Assembly (NCBI GenBank): GCA_013397075.1 | Contig: VWZS01000835.1 | Location: 438,563 to 502,562 of the forward strand | Source: Rhabdornis inornatus | Lineage: Eukaryota; Chordata; Aves; Passeriformes; Rhabdornithidae | Length of the DNA: 64,000 bases | Direction: 5' to 3' | Part shown: in pieces, positions 1 through 15,300 of the stretch | Layout of the letters: each line of letters opens with the position of its first letter | Position numbering within the stretch: the stretch's first letter is position 1 | The notes under the pieces: model-generated | Database searches by the model: none | Seen by the model: the letters and a program-made list of their open reading frames with translations, nothing else | What the model was told of the DNA's origin: nothing | Translations under genes and position numbers: made by a program

Positions 1-300
1 AATATTTCTAAATACACAGAGACTCGCCCACAGAATTATATCATTTAACAAAATTACCATGCTGCTTTACTGAGGTTTTGTGGTTTAGGCTATTTTTTTT
101 GGTTGTTTTTTAAGACCCAAGGAGCTCAGTGACAAACTCTCTTCCAACGGACTGCTCCTGTAAAGCAGAGGATTGTAACACTGCAATCCATACACCAGCA
201 GTGCCTGGTGTTCTGTTCACACCCAGCAGCAATGTATGAAGACAATGTACCCTGGAAGCAGACTTTTTTTTTTAAATGTAGCAGGAGAAGCATTTCTTAC
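1..300 (-). other. DNAH10: DNAH10 intron 71, 5' part
   Basis: The donor of exon 71 (GTAAGAAATG on the minus strand) starts at 300. No dynein-like reading frame, repeat or RNA gene is seen from 1 to 300; the following exon must lie outside the window. Confidence 0.8.
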
Positions 301-3300
301 CAACAAAGTCATCTTTTCCCTTCCCTTCTGGAATTTTATAATCAACTGTGTCACTTTTGTAAAAGTGGAACACTTGGAATGTGTCAAACAGGAAATCCCC
401 AAGGTACTCATCCATGTAGACGGTCAGGATGCGCCGGTCAAAGCTGTCGATTGCACGCCCACCATACATGACCTGGAAATCAGTGACATCAATGTTACAG
501 CACCAGCTTCTGGAGCAGAAAATACAGTTTAAAAAAATCACTGAAAGGTCAAAAATGCTCTTTGCTTTTGCAGTGACTGTGGTGTAACACTGTCTCCCTT
601 ATGGATCCCAAGGACATCTCCAGTCCCCTCTCAGGGGGACAGGAAGGAAATATTTGGCCTTGTTCTGGAGAGACCTGGTGCTAATTGACCCGTCTGGATG
701 ATTTGTGTGCAGCTCGTGCTCAGCTGGGATCCAGTGCTGCAAAGTAAGTGTTCCTTGCAGGACTTCATGTTGCAGCAGCTGCCAGTGCAGGGCAGCTGCA
801 CCAGCTCTGAGAACACAATATTTGTACAGCTCCAGTGACACCCCACGTGCCAACTGTGCTCTTCCAGCACAGGGTCCCAAGGGCCCTCTCAGAATTAATT
901 AAGCACCATCACTCCCTGTTGTGCAGCTGCACACAGTGGCCCTAATTCCCTGAGACTGAGATTAAGGCCCTTGCTCAGGGCTACACTGGAGTTTCAAACC
1001 TGCTCAAGAAATATTCCAGCTTTACTTGATGCAGCCCATGCAGAAAGGAAACTTCATTCATCTGAACTGTTGTGGCATTGTAGCACTCACCTCCCCAATA
1101 AGATACTTGAGACTGCTCCAAGGGATTTGATCATCATTTTGTTCAAAAGCTTTTGTCAAGTATGTGTTAAGGATTTCCATGCACACCTAATGAATTTGTT
1201 GGAACATGTGAGTTAAGAAGATTCATAAATCAGATATACATATTCATAGGTTTTATTTAATGCAGTTATTGTTTGAAAACTAACAATTACTTCTTTCTGA
1301 AATAAAAAGTTAAGTATAAATCCTGTTATGAAAAGAAACCCATGAGAGAGGTAATAAAAACATGGAAGATTAGGAATCTAATTTTTAGCCTCCCAAATTT
1401 ACATTATAGAAGATCAGGAGTCTACATGACTCCACAGAAGCAGAAAAAAATATTAAGTAAAATCTAATTGTGAGAAAGGTTAAAGCTGGATAAATTCTGT
1501 GTTTTCAAAAGTAATCTGAGCTATTCCGGAACATAAGAGCCACTGCAATTGTTTTCTTACCTGGAAATCAGATTCATTAAAATCGTATGGTACATTCCAG
1601 CCAACCTTCCCAAACTTCCTTCTCTCCTGAACCACAGCATGGAAAAATGCCAACACATAGACTAAGGATTTAAAGGCAGGATGTGGGCACTGCTCTAAGG
1701 CTTCTGGGGGAATTTTGAAGTAGGTGGCTCTCATATTCAATTTCAGACCATTAGGTGGTTCTGTAACAACCTAACAAAATAATTAGGGAAGCCATCAATT
1801 ACTGGATAACTTGAGGGAAATAAGTTGTAAATATATGACATTAAGTAAGCTATACAATGCAAGCTTGACATTTTAAGTTGTTTTCCAAATGCCTATCAAA
1901 TAATGGATTTTTTCTTAAGTAAAGACATGAAACAGACCTTTTAAATTTATCAAGGTAAACACACCTATGCAAAGAGAACTCGATATTATTTTGGAATTAG
2001 TCATGTTATTGGTAAGACACTAATATTTCTCATACTTCTCATACTTTCTCATACTCAAGATCTAATTTACTGAAATACCAGTACTTTACACATTTTAATG
2101 TGCCCTATATCCCCAGAGTAAGATGCTTTAACAATGTGGCTTTACTGCTGATCAAACTGCCAGAGCTGCTTCCTGGCAGCTTTTTCAAAGGTCTCTAAAA
2201 CCTCAGTTCTCACTGCTCTTGGCAAGACCCACAAAGTGCAGATCTGCAGCCTTTAGATCCACTCTGGCTCCCTTCCCACTGCAGGAGGAATGGGAGAACA
2301 GCCCAGAGCTGCCACTGCCACTGAGCCACTGCTTTCCAATCTGTGAAACGAACGAATGATGTTCACAGGACAGGGCACCACAACAGCAGTAAAGCAGCCA
2401 CAGAAGAGAACATTAGGGCAGAATCATGGCCTGTGCCTTCAAAATAATCAGCTCAGCTTTTAGTGATAAATGCTGCAGCCTGAAGTAGCAGCTGGAAACC
2501 ATTATCCTATTCCAACATCTGCTCCACTGGCACTGCCAGGCTGACACAGGCCTTGGTTCTGCACTGCAGCATCAGGGCTGACAGGGCTATTCCTATCTGC
2601 AGGTACTCCTCACTTGGGGCAGCATTTAAATCTAAAGACCATTTGTCACATTTCCAGGTTTAGTCACAAACCTCTGCTTTGAAATAACTGCTGAACAGTA
2701 TTCACCCAAAGGAAACATGCCAGTAAAATAAACAGGATGATGAAAAAAGGATTTGGCTTAAATAAAGACAAAAAGCAAGTTTGTAAGCCTGGCCCAATGT
2801 GCTGCAGTCAGGTCAGGCTCCTCCCAGAGCCAGCCTGTTCTGCTGGGTGCCAGTGCCAGGACATGCCCTCCTGGCTGGGGTTTCCCCACCTTCAAGGCCT
2901 TCTGCAGGATTCCAATTGGGAAGCCTTTAGTTGGGTCAGTTGTCAGCCAGAGGCGAAAGTCTTTGTGAGGCTCTGTAATTTTCTCCAGGGCCTTTTCCAG
3001 ATGGATGAGCCACTTCACCAAAAGGTGACAGTTCTGCAACATGAGCCACTGTCCATGAACCTCTGCTTCCTCCAGCATCTGCAAAGCGATCTGAGGACAG
3101 GAGGAGAAGCATCTGTAACTCTCCCTTTACCCTGAGAACAAACTGCCTCTGATGGGCTCGTGCAGTGGGTCTTCCTGCTAGGAAAGGGATGGTCTAAATG
3201 AGTCTGACAGGAGTACTCCCACTGACTGAAATCATGGCAAATTCAATCAGCTCTTCTGGGCATCCTGCCTTAGTGTCCATAACAAAAAGGAAAGTCACAG

Positions 3301-6300
3301 GAAAGGCAGTAGAAGCAGCAGGAGAACTTTCTGGTAGCAAACACTCTAACTTCCAACCACCTCATGTCCATACACAGCAACATCTTCTCATCTTTACTTT
3401 TTAACAGCTGAAAATCTGATTCTGGATCTACCCTCACCCAAACCAGGACAGCAGCCAGTCAGCCAAATGGCCTCTTTCATGTTCAGTAAAATGTTATTCC
3501 CAAATCGACAAATCTATGTCAGAACCATGAGGTAACTCCCATTTAAAATGGAGCAGACCTATGGAAAGGAAATTTGATCAGTCCCAGAGCATTAGGAGCA
3601 TGGCTTGCAATTCACACAGCACATTCCCACCCTCCCATCCAAGTTACCTCTTCTTGGCCTTGTCCCATGGCCAGGAATTTGAGTCTATCTGCTTTAAAAT
3701 CTGTCCTCTCAGCCAGTTTCATGAGGTCACTGACAGGATCAGAGCCAGGACTTAGGATAAAAACCACAGGTGACAAAGGGGTGCTCTGCTGCAGGATGGC
3801 ATCGAAGCTGATCACAGGGGGTTGCACATACCTGGCACAGGGAGAAGCCCAAAAATGTGGCTGATTTGCACAGAGCAGCTGCCACACGTGAACAGAGCCT
3901 TGTACACAAAGCTCACCAAGGACTGCACATGGAAATCATTCAGACACAACCCCTGCCCTGCTCTTTAGGCAAATTACAGAAGCACTGGCAAAGCTGATTG
4001 CAGCTCCAGCTCTGTGTGAGTGGTGTGGTTGGGGTCGGGGAGAGGACAGTGACTCACGTCTCGCCCATTGTCACTGTCACGTAGTCGGTCACTGCCCGGT
4101 ACATCCGGTCCACCCGGAAACACCGCAGCAGGAGCAGCTTCTGGAAGTCTGTGACATTGCCCTCATAGTGCATGGGCAATGGGATCTGCTCCAGGGCATC
4201 TGTGTCGTACCACTGGCAAGAAAAGACAGCACACAATGCAAATGAATCCAGTGGCTCTGTCAGGGAAATTACTAGGAAAGAGAAAATCAGTTTGATGAAT
4301 GAGAGGCTAAGAGACACAACAAAAACAAAGTCAATCAGCTGCAAGTAAATATTAAAAGTTCAGGTGGATGTGAAAAATGCAACTTTTTTCAGTATATAGT
4401 GTTCAAGTCCAGAAACACATTTGTACTTTCACTTTATGTCAACTAATTCTCTTAAGATACAGAATATAGCATCAAAAGCAAAAAGGTATTAACAGATTGC
4501 TTGCAAGAAGACTTCTTATAAAGCAAGAAGACACTGAATGAAGCTAAAGGAGGAACAAAGAAAATCTGTTTTTGTCAATAGCCTATAGAATTCACTGCCA
4601 CAAGAAGATCAAAGCACAATTTAGCAGCACAAAAACACCACTGAAATGTTGACTGTCAAAATGAACAGAAAATTTCCACTGACTTTAACAAGGTAAATAA
4701 CTTACTTAAGGCATTTAACTGACAAATAAAAATTCTACAGTATACCAGGGAAGGTATTTTTGTTTGTTTTTTAAATAATATAATCCTTAATTCTTCAGCA
4801 AATAAGCCAATCACTAACTGAGGTCAAGAAGCAAAGAAAGGCCTTGAGGGAAGAAGCCCACAGTGACATCTCCCCTGTGGAGTGCTGTGACACATTGCAT
4901 CACACTTGAACATTTAATACCAGATGAAAAGCTAGGAGAGAAAACAGCATTGCAAAAAAAGCACGTACATCTTTCCATACATCTGGATTTTCTTCCACAT
5001 CATCTGGAAGAGATTCAAATTTCTCAGGAAATAGTTCAGACAAGCGAATTAGGTCTTCCCAGCCTTGATCTGGAAGCCAAGCGTACGGTTTCTTTCGGGC
5101 ACTCTTCTCCAGGGAAATATTCCCTAGGCACATCCAGAAACCAGAGTCAGTGTCCATGTCAGAAATCCTCCAATGCATCACCACACATACATCCTCTACA
5201 CAAAGGAACCAAGTGGAAATTTGTTCATGGAAACACTAAGATTAGACTGGTCTGCTGAGGGAAAGATGGTATTTTACAAGTGCTTGCAAAAGCCAGAGTT
5301 TTATCTTTGCAAACATTTCTAAAATTATGTGTACACAGTCAGAAAATAACTACAGATTTACTTTCCTCATGTAACATCCTAACAATTAGCTAATGTAAAA
5401 TAGAAATATCAGGATCCCCAGCCTGTGCAACCCAACAGTGCAGCTCTCCTTAGTGACAGAGCTCCCCTTCTGGAGGTGCTGGTTTGTAGTAAATCATCTC
5501 TAGTCAAAGATCTATCTTCAAAAGATCTTTTAGCTATTGCTGCATAGAGCTACATACTTACACATAAATATTCACTTTACCTTTCAAAAAGAACTCAAAT
5601 TCTTCTTGTGGAACTCGGCCCTCAGCTTGTTCTATCTTGACAGTCATATCAAAGGAGAATAGTAACTTGTGCTTCTCAAACAAGCCTATGTTAAAAGGAC
5701 ATTTTCAAAAATCAGCTGCTAAAGCTTTTGGAACTGGAGCAATTTTCAGTCCATATCCTGCATCTGTTGTGGGGTTGAGGGGATGCTCCACCCCTGGAAG
5801 TGCTCAAGGCCATTTTGGATGGGGTCCTCAGCAACCTGACCTAGTGAGTGGCATCCCTGCCCATGGCAGGGGATTGGAACCAGATGATTCCTAAGGTCTC
5901 TTTCAACCCAAACCATTCTGTGATTTTATGATCTGGTCACCCCACAAAGATCATTTGGTTGATAGCTGGAATTGACATTCCTAAAGGTCTTCTCCAGCCT
6001 GAACAATGCTATGATTCTGGAATCAGAAGGATCAAAGCTGAGGCTTTGAATTAGGCTTGAAGAGTCAATACAGCCCCTGTGAGCTCTATGACTGCCTTTA
6101 CCATTTGGAACTGTGTTAAGAAAAACATTTCTGCAAGACTTACATGGGTAATGTGCAGTGTTCCTTCCCACAGAAATGGCAGGGAGGAAAGTGTGAACCA
6201 GGAGCAGTGCTGAGACCTGAACATCACTGAATTCCCTGCTTGGTAACTTACCTCTTTAACATGAACCAGCTGAAGTCAGGGCTTCACCTTTATTTGTACA

Positions 6301-9300
6301 ACACAGTCTCAGCCCCTGGTTAAACAGCACTAACCTGTGCAGCCATAGTTGTAGGTGTTCAAAGTCAGTGTATCCATGATGTTTTTTAACCTCTTAGGAA
6401 GAATAGGACTGGGCATGGATTTCCGAAGAGAGAATCCAAAAACCTCTAAAAAGGAGACCAGTGAGAACTGGTACATGATGTTGACAAATGCCATTTCAGC
6501 CAGCACAGAGAAGAGAATGGCGCCTCTCTTGGCAGCTGGTCTGTAGCCATCTCGGAGAAGGTCGATATCCGCCGCGGTGGTCTCGGCCAGCTTCAGTTTC
6601 TCAATCACCTGGGCAGACAGGGATTTTATACAGCTGTAATCACTGTGCTGATCCAGAGTGGATCTATTGTATCACAGTAATCAGAGCTGCTCAGTGCCTG
6701 CCTCTCTGTGTCACTGTAGAGGGAATCCGGGCAGGTAACTCAAAAGAAGTTGTACGAATTATAAAAAGGAAAAATTAGATAAAATTAATCCCACCCTGTA
6801 TATTTATGAAAAGTAAAGGCAAAAATTTACAAAAAGTCATGGAAATAGCATTAGTTCAACTTCTGCGCAAAGCTGGGTTCTGACCACCACTAGATCAAGT
6901 CCAGTATGGCTTCTTTTGCTTTAGAACTGTAAACAAAAATTACTTTGGTCCTGTTAAGGACTCCTCTGAAGACAGACTACATTCTGTTCATAGATACCCT
7001 TCCACAAAGCCCAGAGCTGATACCTCAGTAGCTTTGAATTTTGTCTCTTCCAAGGTTTGCACCAATTCCACGTTGTCCAACATGTTTCCTGTGGAAGTTG
7101 ACAGTCCATGGAGGAGAGTGTCTTCCAGATTTTTCAGCAGGTTTTTGTTTTCACTTGTCTCCTGGATGAGACGTTCCCTCTGTTCCTCCAATTCCCTCCT
7201 TTCAAAACCCGTAATGACACTGAGCAGCTGATCCTCTAGGCCCTTGAGTGTAACTACAGGTAAAACACATGGACAGAGCACAGAGTTTTGTAAGCACAGG
7301 AGAGTTTTTATACAGCTTATTTAATCTCTCATAAAATTACAGCAATGTAACAGAGTGACTTGGTTAATGACTGTGTATCTTAATTCTACCAAAGCATCCT
7401 CACCTGACCAGTACAGGAAGAGATATTTAGCTCAGTTGCAGATTAGAAGAGAGAAGTGAGAAGGACTTTCTATTAAATCAGATGCTCAGTATAAGGGAGA
7501 GTATGAATTTTTTAGTTTCATCATGGTTCAGACAACAACCCAAGCCCTAAATTTGCACAACAGCATAATCCCTACTTTGATATTAAGTACACACTTGAGC
7601 TTACCTGTATAATTGATAACAATAGCTCTGCCAAACACAGAGGGAGAAAACTTTGGGTTTGCTAATTTGGTGTTCAGGTACATTTTAAAGTTACTGTCAT
7701 AGTCAACCTCTTTGTCCCCCAGGACAATGAATGCTCGGCCCTGTGCAACTTTGATATTCTTCTCTAAGACATTGTCTATCACAGGGTCGATGTATTCATC
7801 AACACTGTGCACCAGGAAAGGGGTTCCATACTTTATGGCCTGTTCTAGTTGTTTCAGGAAATCTGGGTCATTAAAGGAAGCCATCTGCAAGAGAATAATG
7901 GGAAAACATAAAAGGGGAACTGATATTCATATTGCTGAACATTATTATTTTGCAGTAGCTGCCAACACTAATGAAGTTTGTTCTTTGCTGCTTTTTGTCT
8001 TTCCTTTCACAGATGATACAAACTGCACTTGCACAAAACAGTAGAGGTGCTTTTTTTCTGATTAGCTGAGAATAATTTCCATTTGGAAATTACCCGTTAA
8101 AGTTTTAGCTGTGCCTCTAAGTGTGTTTATCGTCCTACATGGAAGGTCCATCCTGGAGCTGAGATAAATCACAATCTACACCAGCTTTTTTGTTAAACTC
8201 TTTCTGCATGTGCAGACAGGCTGAGAGAGCTGGGGTTGTTAATTCTGGAGCAGAGAAGGCTCCAGGGAGACTTCATAGGACTTTCCAAAACGTAAAGGGG
8301 CTCCAAGAGAGCTGGATAGGGACTTTTGACAAGCACATTTAGCAATAGGACAAGGGGAAATGGCTTCAAATTGAATGAGGCCAGGGTTAAATTAGCTATT
8401 AGGAAGGAATTCTTCCCTGTGAGGGTGCTGAGGCCCTGGCACAGGTTCCCAGAGAAGCTGTGGCTGTCCCATCCCTGGCAGTGTCCAAGGCCAGGTTGGA
8501 TGAAGTCCCTGCCCATGGCCAGGGGTGGAACTAGAAGGTCCTTGCCAATCCAAATCATTCAATAATTCTGTGATACATAACTGATTTCCCATTCAAGGTG
8601 ACAGATATTTATGCAGCTTTGAAAACAATCAGTAATGAGGTAAAGCAATCTTCCAACTTTACCTTCAGATTATTCTTTTCTTCTTTCTTCTTAATCCAAT
8701 GCAATGCCTGCTGCTGTGGGTCAATGCAGAGTGGGAAGCGGCTGGAGTACGTTGTCAGGATGCCATTCTGGATAGAGAGCTCATCTGGGGGCAATCCTTG
8801 AGAAACCCACCTGGGAACAAAATGGAACAAAGACCAGCCTGGGATGAAAACTCAATGGGAGAGCAACACATTTCATTTGTCAGCAAAATGATGCAACTCA
8901 CTGAGCACACAAGGACACATACACACAGTGTATGTGATTATGGGACAGTGTCACAGCTCAGACTGACTCATTGTAAATGCACTACTCAAAGTACTGACTG
9001 TTGCCTTAGGTGAGCAATCCTGTGCTAGTTGATACATGGACTACCTGGGCTTAGGTTTCATACCAAACCCATTGAAGTCAATGAAAAGACACCTGTTGGG
9101 TTATGGAAACATACTGTATACAGAACTCCTAAAAAACTTACTAGAAATGGTACTACGTGTGTCAAAGTTCAGTGGATGGCCCTGGAGTGTAAAGTACAAG
9201 AGCTTGTGACAACAAATGGCCCCTGTTAATCAGAAGGACATGAAAGTAAGATTCTCTCTCTGGTATGGCTGTGCACCTCCACCCACAATGCCAGTTCTGT

Positions 9301-12300
9301 GCTACAGTCTCAGCTCCACTTAATAATGTCACATTCAGTGGTCCCTGGGTCTCCTGACTGGACATACCTGCTAACCTCCACCTCATTGGTCAGGAGGCTC
9401 TCTAATTTAAATGGATGGCTGACAGGGATTTCTCGTGAGAAAATATCTTCTTGCCACACTTGATAGAGCATTTCATGCCGGAACTCCCAGCTGAAGGCTC
9501 CCACATAGCACAGAAAGGCAGCAGCGAGCAGACAATCTCCAAGCAACTTCACCTTTCGTATTTCTAATTCCTTGAATTCCTCTGTCCACCTGATAGAATT
9601 ATATGGGAGATTCTGTACCAGGAAGATGAGGTTTATGTGCAGAATTTCCTCCTATGTTAGATACCGATTGAGACAGACCCCGAAATTTAGAATCAGTTTT
9701 CTCTTGCTATTATGGTGGTCACAGACACTGACTTGATCTGAACCTTCTTCCATTTAATATCAGTTATTTTCCAAGAGCTAATGGATATTAGCTCAGAACA
9801 GATAATAGCTCTTCTCAGAAACAAACACCATACAAAGCAACATTTCCAAAAATGTCTCCACCTGATAGATTTTTATCCCTGACACATGAACCTCTGGTGT
9901 CAAAAATGATCCTCTTTGAATCTTGACTTACCTCTCATTCTCAGATTTCAAGCCAGCAATGAGCTTGTCAGCAGCCTCTAATCTTCTCTGCATTATCTCT
10001 GCTTCTTCTTGTAACTTTTGGTTTTCTTTTATTGCCAGCTCATATTTTTCCCCCAAAGATTTAAGCTCCTCCTGAATGGCAGCCAGCTCTGCCTGTATCT
10101 TTTCCAGTTCCCGCTTACTTAATTCATAGTTCCGTTCTAGCCTGGCCACCTAAAGTACATTTTGAAAGAAACATAAGAGTGTGAGAGGACAGGAGGATTT
10201 TGGAGAGAAATATTAAGTTTTCACATTTCTTTTGGTCATATCATCTTTTTCAAAGTGTTCTGGTAATAAACAGTGTAAGCCAAAATAACTGACACTGTCA
10301 CCCTCCTCTCCTCATCCCAAATACACATCATGGTCTGACACTGCAGTTCCAAAGCAGAGAAATCTCCCAGTTTTGTAACCACAAGGAATATTAAAGCACT
10401 GGAGGTCAGCAGGATTCTCATGCCTTGACAAAAGGGGAGGTTTGTCTGCTTAATAACAATAATATTAAGGCTCCAGAAATAGACAGACACATTATCTAGT
10501 GAATATACTTTCTCTGTAGTCAGTTGTACATAATAACCTTTTCTTGACAAAAATTTCCCAGTGTCATCTATTGGACATTAGATTTCCTTTGGTAATGCAG
10601 CTGAATTTCCAGTCATCCTAGAAAAAGGTCTGTGCTTAAGAAACATGGATTTAGTGTACTACTGACCTCTGCTCTGTTCAAATGCCATGGGTTTTAAAGT
10701 TTGTTTTTAGTAAACAGCTCTAAACTGTGTTTTTCTAAGAATGTTAGGTTACAAAATTCCAACTGAACATGTTCCTCCCTCATCCCTCAAGCACTGGCAT
10801 GGATAACAACCCACAGTCCAGCATCCTGACACAACAAATACAGTGATTTATGACTGTCAACCTGCCTCACTGCTACTGCAATAGCTCTCCCAAACACCAC
10901 TTTTTAAGCACTTCAATAGGAAAAGAGGGCAGTCTATGAAATAGTCAAGTACTATCTTTTCCATAAGGATCATGTTTTGGCCTTCTCTGAATTTGATTCC
11001 AACATATTTTACCTTTTCTTCCTTTGGCTTGACTGTTTTAACTACATCACAGTAGGTCACCACTGCTTCAGCAAACTTTAACATTCCCAGTCCTGCTCTG
11101 CTGATAACTTCCATTTCAGCCCAGGTAGTATTAAGATTCTTTAAGAGAGCTACATTAGCAAACACAAAAATATTGCGAGCGAGTTGAATAACTGTGCAAA
11201 AACCCTCAAAGAAATAGCTTTTCCTACCAGCAGCATCAACCAATGTCATGACAATAGGAAACATTTGGCAGAATATTAAAAAGACTCTGCTGGCTGCTCC
11301 CATTAACAATATCCTATATCCACTGCAAATACCCAGAACAGGAATTTACCTCTCATAGCTTTCACATGGCTCCATGGAATTTCCCTAAAATCTGTCGTCA
11401 ACAGAAGTCGCAGGAAATTTGTGTCAGCCATCATTGCTTTGGCATTCTTCCAGTTTTGTTCTTTGTAACCTCTCATTATAAGAATACAGTCCAGAACAAC
11501 CTGTACCTGCTTTGGGGGTGTTGCAAAGGATCTGGAAAACAGGTGAAAGAGACAGTGGAAGAGAAAAAAACGAGACAAAACACATGATGCCAAACATGGG
11601 TACTTCCTCTTAAGAGAGGCATTGCAATACAGGAGCTTGTACATAAGACAAGCCATCAGTGAAAAAGATAACCCAAGTCAGACAATAAATTATTAACTAC
11701 TCAAAAGCTCAGAACCAATTATTGCATTCAGATAATTTGATCCACGAAATGCTAAAGGATTTCAACAGTGGAAAGTTTAAAACACTGAGCCTTGATATTC
11801 TTTCCTAGGGCAGTGAAGCAGCTGGAGAAAAATCCAGAGATCTATGAGAGAAAGGAAACTGAAGAAGAATGGCAGGGAAGGGAGAGCCATTGCTATTTTG
11901 GGGACAACTATTTCAGGGAGAGCCAAATACTGGATATGTCTTTGTATCAATCCTCAAAAAAAGAGATGTATTATCAAAACGCAGGAAGGAGTAAATTCAG
12001 CAGGGAAATACATTTTCTTGCTATGAAAGTATCCCTGAAAAATAACTGTTATGTGTTCCTACTTACACAGGAAAATAAGAGGAGGAACGAACAGGTTTGG
12101 ATAGCCATTGTTCAGGCAAAAACCAGAGCAGGTTCTGGTGCACCAGACACAGGCCAGAGAATGATGGGGCAAACAGCAAACAAAGGCCTGGAAGAACTGT
12201 CTTAAGGCAAAGTCGTGGGCTAGGAATCAGGGCATTGTGTTGTGACCTCTATACCCAGACAACTGATGTCCTGACCTTCACAGACAGGTGAGAAAGATGA

Positions 12301-15300
12301 GGTTCAGGCTCAGACCCAGAAAACAAGGGTCTCTCAGTGTATTTCCAAGAGTTTATGCTACTGTACATAGAAAAGAGTCACCTGAGTTCAGTAACTTCAG
12401 CCTTGTCAAGCTTCTCGACCTCCCGTTTGGCAGCTTCCATCATAGGCTTGATTTGATCCAGTGCTGCCTCAGCCTCTGCCTTCTCCACAGCAATAACTTT
12501 ATTCTGTTCCTGTATCTCTATAGCTTTTTCTTCACCCATTTTTTTCTTCTCCTCAGCTAGTAATTGTAAAGGCAGGACCACAAAAGGATCATTCAAGTTT
12601 GTCTACAGAATATACACTAATACACTAATAAGAGATTTACTCTTTTCTGAAAATTAGAAATCAAAGTCAGAACCTTTGTGTTGCCAGCTTGCCCCTGGTT
12701 ACAGTTACATCCCCAGGATAGGAACAGCTAATGTTCCACACAGGGCATGCACAATCTCTTTTCCTCCATGTTTCCCTCTGATTTTCCTCTAATACTGAAT
12801 TTCTGAATCAGAAGTTGCCTTTTTTGCCACTGCCTTTCCCACGTTATGCCCTATACCTTGGAAAGGGCAGACAAGGGCAGGCAAACCTGTAGTAGTTGTA
12901 AACTACCCACCTATTTCTGTGTTTATTTTAATGTCTCGTAACAAAGCTTCACAAGCAGCTGTTTTTTCTGTTAGCACAATCTTTTGCTCAGCAAGTTTTA
13001 TGTTCAGCTCAGCCAGCTGTACAGCAGCTTCTTTCAGTTTAACTAAGCCCCCATCCAGCCGTTTACATTGTGCTAGGTAGGAAAAAAAGGGAGAAATGTC
13101 AGTGATCCATTGATTGTGTTCAAGCACACAGCAACAGACAATCTCACAAAGAGAAAATATCCTTAGAGGTGCACAGAGAGATTTTCCTTTTCTGAGCCTC
13201 CCATCTAAAATGATGTTAATGTCACTTGAGCTGAAATAGTGGCCCTGTGCCACAACTTATTTGCCATATTATACTGTTTGTGTTTTGTCCTTTTCATATA
13301 TTTCAGTGCCACCGAAGTATGAATAAGAATTGCTGCTTGAGGAAGAAGGTTAAACCCTGAGCAAGGCTATGCTGGTATTAGATTTCACCACAACTCTTCC
13401 CCAACCAGAGGAGTGTCTGGTTTGGAGATTCTGGCTCATGTTCATTCACAAAAGGATTTGAGGAGAGCCCATTGTTTGACAGAGTCTGAACATTCACATG
13501 TAGCCAGGATTTTGGGTTAATGTCAAAACACAGCCCCACATCAGTGTGCCAGCACAGCATTTGAGATAGTACTGCTAACGCAGATTTTGCATATTCTGAG
13601 TAATATGTGGGATTCTCACCAGAACTTCTTTTGGTTTTAAAATATTTAAATCACTTATTAAAAAGGAGAAAACATCTACATAGACTTACCTGAAATGAAC
13701 TCATTTTTCTCCCCCAGCAATTTTGCATAGGTATTGAGAAAATCAAGGTAATTTTTTGGTGTGACGTGATTTATACGTCTCAGTTTCTCCAGAAACTTCT
13801 TGCTGAAATTCCCTACAGATTCATGCACCATGACTATGTGGTCAATCACTGACTGGAAGTTCTCTGGTGGGATGCGTGGGTTTTTTCCTAAAATTGGGCA
13901 GAAGGAATAAAAAAATTCAAAGATTTGTGGCTTTTTTCAGAGTATACCAATTACTATCTTTCTCACGTATATCTAAGACAGGCACAAAAAAGTCTCTTTT
14001 CTGGGGCAAAAAGCAAATGCAGGGCAGAGCCAGAAGGGAACCTCCTGGTAGACAGCCCCCATTGTCTGCAGAGTTAGGAACTTGAATTTTAGCAATTTTA
14101 AAAATCTATTTGATTAAGAAACTACCATCCAGTGGCATTTTTTGACTGGGTTTTTGCATTACCCATTTAGATTCAAGGTAACAAGCACAATGGGAAATGA
14201 AACCGTGAAATGTTCAATATCTGCAAAGTAAAGAATGCATTTCTCAGGCTATGCCATGGGTTAATGGGTTGAAAAACTGACATGTTACATACCCAGAAAG
14301 GATTGTGCAACTGCACACAAGGCCTGGGCAGGCCAGGGCAAGAACCAGTCAATACCAGTGTTGTTGACAAGACCTTAAAATAAAAGGAGAGTGTTATCTA
14401 AAAAATTCCTTTGTAAAATTAACCCCTAATCAGACAGGCAGTCCTCTAATTAACTTTATGTACATCAATAATTTGCAAATTAGTCTGACTGCTTCTTAGT
14501 AACAGAATTTACTACAAAGTCCACACTTCCATTTTGACAGTAAATAATGAGCTTTGCCCTTGTGTCCTGCTAACCCCACTGTACCATTCCTTAGGCTCTA
14601 CAGGACACAGTCAAGAGCTGCAGTAAGGTATTTTAGGGCGTGGTTTAGCACTCCCACCTGTACCCATCTTTCAGTCTCTTCTGTTCCCAGGACTCCTTTC
14701 AGCCACCTGCAGCACCTGCCAGGATCAGGTGTTTTTTCTCTCTGTGGGTGTCCCTCCAACCATGCCCTTTTTTTGGGCTATGGATACGAAACTGTTTCTT
14801 TTTCCCACCATCCCAGTTTCATAATCATTTTTCACCACACTTTCTGTTGTCAACTACAGAAGAGAGGCTGCAGACAAAGGCTGTGTATTTCCAGTTGAGT
14901 GAGGGTGACCAATTGATTTCCAGCTGCTCAGCTGGAAAATGAACTGATCTGATAAATGGTAATCAATATTGTTCACTGATATATGGTAATTAACTGGAAA
15001 AAAAACATGCAATGCAAATCCTTAATCATGAAACCTGCTCTACTTAGTTTTAGCTGCCAGACATCTCTCAGTGTCCACTGGAGATTTTTCTCTTGCCTGA
15101 AAATCTGTATTTCACAGGGAAGGGACTAAGCACTGTGTACAGTTGGTACCTGGGAAATTTCTGCACCACGTTCTCAGGTCCTCCCCAACTGGGGACATTC
15201 CCAGGACAATGTGAAGGTTGCTTGCACATTTGCTCACAAAATACTGCCAGATACTCTCTTTAGCTGGGCCCACGTCAGCTTTAGCAGCTTCTTCTCCAAT

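Noticed and set aside
11792..12205. 137-codon + strand frame in DNAH10 intron 55
   Set aside because: Hydrophilic, no recognisable domain, no splice or promoter support, and wholly intronic. It is probably chance.
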